Shown: piece after piece, positions 56,501 through 64,000 of the stretch
Layout of the letters: every line of letters starts with the position of its first letter
Numbering within the stretch: the stretch's first letter is position 1
NCBI GenBank assembly: GCA_033782935.1
Contig: JAWQEG010000412.1
Coordinates: forward strand, 1,043,501-1,107,500
Origin: Petrolisthes cinctipes
Taxonomy: Eukaryota > Arthropoda > Malacostraca > Decapoda > Porcellanidae
DNA length: 64,000 nucleotides
Reading direction: 5' to 3'
Made by a program: the position numbers and the translations under genes
The notes under the pieces: model-generated
The model's database searches: none
The model's input: the letters and a program-made list of their open reading frames with translations, nothing else
What the model was told of the DNA's origin: nothing

Positions 56501-59500
56501 GTTTTTAGCCTATATTTTGAAAATATTCTAGCACTGTACAGATTGCTTCTTTGACCCAAAAATATTGAATTTTAGGGTGTTTTGAGCCTGAATTTGAGAT
56601 ATAAACGGGTACAGAAGATACATGCACATATTGACTTTGGGCACCAAAAATATCGATTTTCAGCATGTTTTGGGCCTGAATTTTGAAAATAATCTAACAC
56701 GGAGTAGGCATGTACAGATCGCTTCTGGGATCCCAAAATATCGAATTTTCGGGTGTTTAGGTCCAGAATTTGAGATATAAACGGGTACAGAAGATGCATG
56801 CACATATCGACTTTTGGGCACCTAAAAGATCGATTTTCAGTATGTTTTTGGCCTGTATTTTGAAAATACTCTAACACGGAGTACAGATACCTTCTGGGAC
56901 CTATAAATATCTAATTTTCGGGTGTTTTGGGACTGAATTTGAGATATCGATTTTTAGGCACCTAAAATGTCGATTTTTAGTATGTTTTTAGCCTATATTT
57001 TGAAAATATTCTAGCACTGTGTAGGCATGTACAGATTGCTTCTGGGACCCCAAAATATTGAATTTTCGGGTGTTTTGAGCCTGAATTTGAGATATAAACG
57101 GATACTGAAGATGCATGCACCTAAAAGATCGATTTTCAGTATGTTTTGAGCATGTATTTTGAAAATACTCTAACACGGAGTAGGCATGTACAGATCGCTT
57201 CTGGGACCCCTAAATATCGAATTTTCGGGTGTTTCGGGACTGAATTTGAGATATCGACTTTTTGGCACCTAAAAGATCGATTTTTAGCATGTTTTTAGCC
57301 TATATTTTGAAAATATTCTAGCACTGAGTAGGCATGTACAGATTGCTTCTGGGACCCCAAAATATTGAATTTTCGGGTGTTTTGAGCCTGAATTTGATAT
57401 ATAAACGGGTACAGAAGATACATGCACATATTGACTTTGGGCACAAAAAATATCGATTTTCAGCATGTTTTGGGCCTGAATTTTGAAAATACTCTAACAC
57501 GGAGTAGGCATGTACAGATCGCTTCTGGGACCCCAAAATATCGAATTTTCGGGTGTTTAGGGCCAGAATTTGAGATATAAACGGGTACAGAAGATGCATG
57601 CACATATCGACTTTAGGGCACCTAAAAGATCGATTTTCAGTATGTTTTTGGCCTGTATTTTGAAAATACTCTAACACGGAGTAGGCATGTACAGATACCT
57701 TCTGGGACCTCTAAATATCGAATTTTCGGGTGTTTTGGGACTGAATTTGAGATATCGACTTTTTGGCACCTAAAATGTCGATTTTTAGCATGTTTTTAGC
57801 CTATATTTTGAAAATATTCTAGCACTGTGTAGCCATGTACAGATTGCTTCTGGGACCCCAAAATATTGAATTTTCGGGTGTTTTGAGCCTGAATTTGAGA
57901 TATAAACGGGTACAGAAGATACATGCACATATTGACTTTGGGCATCTAAAATATCGATTTTCAGCATGTTTTGGGCCTGTATTTTGAAAATACTCTAACA
58001 CTGAGTAGGCATGTACAGATTGCTTCTGGGACCCTAAAATATTTAATTTTCGGGTGTTTTGAGCCTGAATTTGAGATATAAACGGGTACTGAAGATGCAT
58101 GCACATATCGACTTTTGTGCACCTAAAAGATCGATTTTCAGTATGTTTTGAGCATGTATTTTGAAAATACTCTAACACGGAGTAGGCATGTACAGATCGC
58201 TTCTGGGACCCCTAAATATCGAATTTTCGGGTGTTTTGGGACTGAATTTGAGATATCGACTTTTTGACACCTAAAAGATCGATTTTTAGCATGTTTTTAG
58301 CCTATATTTTGAAAATATTCTAGCACTTAGTAGGCATGTACAGATTGCTTCTGGGACCCCAAAATATTGATTTTTTGGGTGTTTTGAGCCTGAATTTGAG
58401 ATATAAACGGGTACAGAAGATACATGCACATATTGACTTTGGGCACCAAAAATATCGATTTTCAGCATGTTTTAGGCCTGAATTTTGAAAATACTCTAAC
58501 ACGGAGTAGGCATGTACAGATCGCTTCTGGGACCCCAAAATATCGAATTTTCGGGTGTTTAGGGCCAGAATTTGAGATATAAACGGGTACAGAAGATGCA
58601 TGCACATATCGACTTTTGGGCACCTAAAGGATCGATTTTCAGTATGTTTTTGGCCTGTATTTTGAAAATACTCTAACACGGAGTAGGCATGTACAGATAC
58701 CTTCTGGGACCTCTAAATATCGAATTTTCGGGTGTTTTGGGACTGAATTTGAGATATCGATTTTTTGGCACCTAAAATGTCGATTTTTAGCATGTTTTTA
58801 GCCTATATTTTGAAAATATTCTAGCACTGTGTAGGCATGTACAGATTGCTTTTGGGACCCCAAAATATTGAATTTTCGGGTGTTTTGAGCCTGAATTTGA
58901 GATATAAACGGGTACAGAAGATACATACACATATTGACTTTGGGCATCTAAAATATCGATTTTCAGCATGTTTTGGGCCTGTATTTTGAAAATACTCTAA
59001 CACTGAGTAGGCATGTACAGATTGCTTCTGGGACCCCAAAATATTGAATTTTCGGGTGTTTTGAGCCTGAATTTGAGATATAAACGGGTACTGAAGATGC
59101 ATGCACATATCGACTTTTGTGCACCTAAAAGATCGATTTTCAGTATGTTTTGAGCATGTATTTTGAAAATACTCTAACACGGAGTAGGCATGTACAGATC
59201 GCTTCTGGGACCCCTAAATATCGAAATTTCGGGTGTTTTGGGACTGAATTTGAGATATCGACTTTTTGGCACCTAAAAGATCGATTTTTAGCATGTTTTT
59301 AGCCTATATTTTGAAAATATTCTAGCACTGAGTAGGCATGTACAGATTGCTTCTGGGACCCGAAAATATTGAATTTTCGGGTGTTTTGAGCCTGAATTTG
59401 AGATATAAACGGGTACAGAAGATACATGCACATATTGACTTTGGGCACCAAAAATATCGATTTTCAGCATGTTTTGGGCCTGAATTTTGAAAATACTCTA

Positions 59501-62500
59501 ACACGGAGTAGGCATGTACAGATCGCTACTGGGATCCCAAAATATCGAATTTTCGGATGTTTAGGGCCAGAATTTGAGATATAAACGGGTACAGAAGATG
59601 CATGCACATATCGACTTTTGGGCACCTAAAAGATCGATTTTCAGTATGTTTTTGGCCTGTATTTTGAAAATACTCTAACACGGAGTACAGATACCTTCTG
59701 GGACCTATAAATATCTTATTTTCGGGTGTTTTGGGACTGAATTTGAGATATCGAATTTTTGGCACCTAAAATGTCGATTTTTAGCATGTTTTTAGCCTAT
59801 ATTTTGAAAATATTCTAGCACTGTGTAGGCATGTACAGATTGCTTCTGGGACCCCAAAATATTGAATTTTCGGGTGTTTTGAGTCTGAATTTGAGATATA
59901 AACGGGTACAGAAGATACATGCACATATTGACTTTGGGCATCTAAAATATCGATTTTCGGCATGTTTTGGGCCTGTATATTTTGAAAATACTCTAACACT
60001 GAGTAGGCATGTACAGATTGCTTCTGGGACCCCAAAATATTGAGTTTTCGGGTGTTTTGAGCCTGAATTTGAGATATAAACGGGTAATGAAGATGCATGC
60101 ACATATCGACTTTTGTGCACCTAAAAGATCGATTTTCAGTATGTTTTGAGCATGTATTTTGAAAATACTCTAACACGGAGTAGGCATGTGCAGATCGCTT
60201 CTGGGACCCCTAAATATCGAAATTTCGGGTGTTTTGGGACTGAATTTGAGATATCGACTTTTTGGCACCTAAAAGATCGATTTTTAGCATGTTTTTAGCC
60301 TATATTTTGAAAATATTCTAGCACTGAGTAGGCATGTACAGATTGCTTCTGGGTCCCGAAAATATTGAATTTTCGGGTGTTTTGAGCCTGAATTTGAGAT
60401 ATAAACGGGTACAGAAGATACATGCACATATTGACTTTGGGCACCAAAAATATCGATTTTCAGCATGTTTTAGGCCTGAATTTTGAAAATACTCTAACAC
60501 GGAGTAGGCATGTACAGATCGCTTCTGGGACCCCAAAATATCGAATTTTCGGGTGTTTAGGGCCAGAATTTGAGATATAAACGGGTACATAAGATGCATG
60601 CACATATCGACTTTTGGGCACCTAAAAGATCGATTTTAAGTATGTTTTTGGCCTGTATTTTGAAAATACTCTAACACGGAGTAGGCATGTGCAGATCGCT
60701 TCTGGGACCCCTAAATATCGAATTTTCGGGTGTTTTGGGACTGAATTTGAGATATCGACTTTTTGGCACCTAAAAGATCGATTTTTAGCATGTTTTTAGC
60801 CTATATTTTGAAAATATTCTAGCACTGTACAGATTGCTTCTGGGACCCCAAAATATTGAATTTTCGGGTGTTTTGAGCCTGAATTTTAGATATAAACGGG
60901 TACAGAAGATACATGCACATATTGACTTTGGGCACCAAAAATATCGATTTTCAGCATGTTTTAGGCCTGAATTTTGAAAATACTCTAACACGGAGAAGGC
61001 ATGTACAGATCGCTTCTGGGACCCCAAAATATCGAATTTTCGGGTGTTTAGGGCCAGAATTTGAGATATAAACGGGTACAGAAGATGCATGCACATATCG
61101 ACTTTTGGGCACCTAAAAGATCGATTTTCAGTATGTTTTTGGCCTGTATTTTGAAAATACTCTAACACGAAGTAGGCATGTACAGATACCTTCTGGGACC
61201 TCTAAATATCGAATTTTCGGGTGTTTTGGGACTGAATTTGAGATATCGATTTTTTGGCACCTAAAATGTCGATTTTTAGCATGTTTTTAGCCTATATTTT
61301 GAAAATATTCTAGCACTGTGTAGGCATGTACAGATTGCTTCTGGGACCCCAAAATTTTGAATTTTCGGGTGTTTTGAGCCTGAATTTGAGATATAAACGG
61401 GTACAGAAGATACATGCACATATTGACTTTGGGCATCTAAAATATCGATTTTCAGCATGTTTTGGGCCTGTATTATCAAAATACTCTAACACTGAGTAGG
61501 CATGTACAGATTGCTTCTGGGACCCCAAAATATTGAATTTTCGGGTGTTTTGAGCCTGAATTTGAGATATAAACGGGTACTGAAGATGCATGCACATATC
61601 GACTTTTGTGCACCTAAAAGATCGATTTTCAGTATGTTTTGAGCATGTATTTTGAAAATACTCTAACACGGAGTAGGCATGTACAGATCGCTTCTGGGAC
61701 CCCTAAATATCGAATTTTCGGGTGTTTTGGGACTGAATTTGAGATATCGACTTTTTGGCACCTAAAAGATCGATTTTTAGCATGTTTTTAGCCTATATTT
61801 TAAAAATATTCTAGCACTGTGTAGGCATGTACAGATTGCTTCTGGGACCCCAAAATATTGAATTTTCGGGTGTTTTGAGCCTAAATTTGAGATATAAACG
61901 GGTACAGAAGATACATGCACATATTGACTTTGGGCATCTAAAATATCGATTTTCAGCATGTTTTGGGCCTGTATTTTGAAAATACTCAAACACTGAGTAG
62001 GCATGTACAGATTGCTTCTGGGACCCCAAAATATTGAATTTTCGGGTGTTTTGAGCCTGAATTTGAGATATAAACGGGTACTGAAGATGCATGCACAAAT
62101 TGACTTTTGTGCACCTAAAAGATCGATTTTCAGTATGTTTTGAGCATGTATTTTGAAAATACTCTAACACGGAGTAGGCATGTACAGATCGCTTCTGGGA
62201 CCCCTAAATATCGAATTTTCGGGTGTTTTGGGACTGAATTTGAGATATCGACTTTTTGGCACATAAAAGATCGATTTTTAGCATGTTTTTAGCCTATATT
62301 TTGAAAATATTCTAGCACTGAGTAGGCATGTACAGATTGCTTCTGGGACCCCAAAATATTGATTTTTCGAGTGTTTTGAGCCTGAATTTGAGATATAAAC
62401 GGGTACAGAAGATGCATGCACATATCGACTTTTGGGCACCTAAAAGATCGATTTTCAGTATGTTTTTGGCCTGTATTTTGAAAATACTCTAACACGGAGT

Positions 62501-64000
62501 AGGCATGTACAGATACCTTTTGGGACCTCTAAATATCGAATTTTCGGGTGTTTTGGGACTGAATTTGAGATATCGATTTTTTGGCACCTAAAATGTCGAT
62601 TTTTAGCATGTTTTTAGCCTATATTTTCGGGTATTTTGGGACTGAATTTGATATATCGACTTTTTGGCACCTAAAAGATCGATTTTTAACATGTTTTTAG
62701 CCTATATTTTGAAAATATTCTAGCACTGAGTAGGCATGTACAGATTGCTTCTGGGACCTCAAAATATTGAATTTTCGGGTGTTTTGAGACTGAATTTGAG
62801 ATATAAACGGGTACAGAAGATACATGCACATATCGACTTTGGGCACCTAAAATATCGATTTTCAGCATGTTTTGGGCATGTATTTTGAAAATACTCTAAC
62901 ACGGAGGAGGCATGTACAGATCGCTTCTGGGACCCCAAAATATCGAATTTTCGGGTGTTTTGAGCCTGAATTTGAGATATAAACGGGTACTGAAGATACA
63001 TGCACATATCGACTTTTGGGGCACCTAAAACATCGATTTTGAGCATGTTTTGGGTCTGAATTTTGAAAATACTCTAACACGGAGTAGGCATGTACAGATC
63101 GCTTCTGGGACCCGAAAATATTGAATTTTCGAGTGTTTAGGGCCTGAATTTGAGATATCGCCTTTACGCACCTAAAATATCGATTTTTAGCATGTTTTGA
63201 GCCTATATTTAGAAAATATTCTAGCACTGAGTAGGCATGTACAGATCGCTTCTGGGACCCCTAAATATCGAATTTTCGGGTGTTTTGGGCCTTAATTTGA
63301 GATATCGACTTTTTGTCACCTAAAATATCGTTTTTTAGCATGTTTTTAGCCTATATTTTGAAAATATTCTAGCACTGAGTAGGCATGTACAGATTGCTTC
63401 TGGGACCCCTAAATATCGAATTTTCGGGTGTTTTGGGCATTAATTTGAGATATAGCCATTACGCACCTAAAATATCGATTTTTAGCATGTTTTGAGCCTA
63501 TATTTTGAAAATATTCTAGCACTGAGTAGGCATGTACAGATCGCTTCTACGACCCCAAAATATCGAATTTTCGGGTGTTTCAAGCCTGAATTTGAGATAT
63601 AAACGGGTACAGAAGATAAATGCACATATTGACTTTGGGCATCTAAAATATCGATTTTCAGCATGTTTTGGGCCTGTAATTTGAAAATACTCTAACACTG
63701 AGTAGGCATGTACAGATTGCTTCTGGGACCCCAAAATATTGAATTTTCGGGTGTTTTGAGCCTGAATTTGAGATATAAACGGGTACTGAAGATGCATGCA
63801 CATATCGACTTTTGTGCACCTAAAAGATCGATTTTCAGTATGTTTTGAGCATGTATTTTGAAAATACTCTAACACGGAGTAGGCATGTACAGATCGCTTC
63901 TGGGACCCCTAAATATCGAATTTTCGGGTGTTTTGGGACTGAATTTGAGATATCGACTTTTTGGCACCTAAAAGATCGATTTTTAGCATGTTTTTAGCCT
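53532..64000. repeat. Rearranged third copy of the 37-47 kb region
   Basis: Sequence from about 53300 matches 37000-39700 at offset 16289. It then matches 39704-41600 at offset 17580 (57284-59180) and 42101-46730 at offset 17079 (59180 to about 63810). The changes in offset are explained by an extra 1291-bp tandem copy (54702-55992 and 55993-57283) and loss of one 501-bp trimer near 59180. A few substitutions distinguish it from the other copies. It continues past the window end. Confidence 0.8.
54702..57283. repeat. 1291-bp tandem duplication
   Basis: About 54702-55992 recurs at about 55993-57283 with rare substitutions, for example GACCCCAAAATATCG near 54950 versus GACCACAAAATATCG near 56241. 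The corresponding region near 38413-39703 has a single copy, so this duplication came after the larger block was copied. Confidence 0.82.

Larger units (their letters stand above)
14109..64000. repeat. Satellite array, right arm
   Basis: The array continues with the same S, La and Lb monomers, mostly as 501-bp trimers, up to the window end. The two arms together hold roughly 335-340 monomers. Each monomer has an odd palindrome, GTATTTTGAAAATAC in long monomers or ATATTTTGAAAATAT in short ones. Subtype-specific small deletions mark larger duplicated blocks, described separately. No gene, RNA gene or second transposon is seen in these 50 kb. Confidence 0.97.

Noticed and set aside
14109..64000. 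Many recurring minus-strand open frames of 60-178 codons in the satellite, with near-identical peptides
   Set aside because: They recur because 177, 324 and 501 are multiples of three. Larger units (1291, 2293, 6497) are not, small indels shift the frame freely, and several frames overlap. There is no sign of selection on the protein.

Overview
The window is eukaryotic repetitive DNA, most likely animal and possibly arthropod or another invertebrate; the species cannot be fixed from the sequence. About 56 kb (1-6413 and 14109-64000) is one AT-rich tandem satellite. The rest (6414-14108) is a single complete LTR retrotransposon inserted into it. I see no host gene, tRNA, rRNA or bacterial feature.

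Satellite. Monomers come in a short form (S, about 148 bp) and two long forms (La, about 176 bp; Lb, about 177 bp). The long forms carry an extra segment of about 29 bp. They are arranged mainly as S-La-Lb trimers of 501 bp, with some S-La dimers of 324 bp. Two S subtypes often alternate, which makes a 1002-bp hexamer. Above that lie nested, nearly identical blocks with periods of 2290 bp (1-4080), 3006 bp (14240-20251), 3183 bp (30285-36545), 2293 bp (about 35118-40200), 6497 bp (40538-53531) and 1291 bp (54702-57283). From about 53300 to the window end, the block near 37000-47000 recurs in rearranged form. This is the pattern expected from repeated unequal exchange. Minus-strand open frames in the array are by-products of monomer lengths and are not annotated as genes.

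Retrotransposon (7695 bp). It has a GCACC target duplication, LTRs of 1189 and 1195 bp that differ by three substitutions and one TG-repeat indel, a primer-binding site matching tRNA-Lys(CUU), an intact gag, and an intact pol in the same frame behind one UGA stop. Pol is of Ty3/gypsy type, but its domain order is protease-integrase-reverse transcriptase-RNase H, the Ty1/copia order. Together with a SCAN-like capsid region in Gag, this places it with the Gmr1-like group of Metaviridae. Near identity of the LTRs and the open frames indicate a recent and possibly still active copy.

Expression signals of note are a strong heat-shock-element-like cluster and a CRE-like site in U3, a 9-bp inverted repeat at the LTR tip, a TATA box, a GC hairpin and a splice-site pair in the R/U5 part, and a UGA-CUA readthrough context joining gag to pol. 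Gag should be made from the first frame and a Gag-Pol polyprotein by stop-codon readthrough. Protease, integrase and RT-RNase H would then act on the element's own RNA and cDNA.
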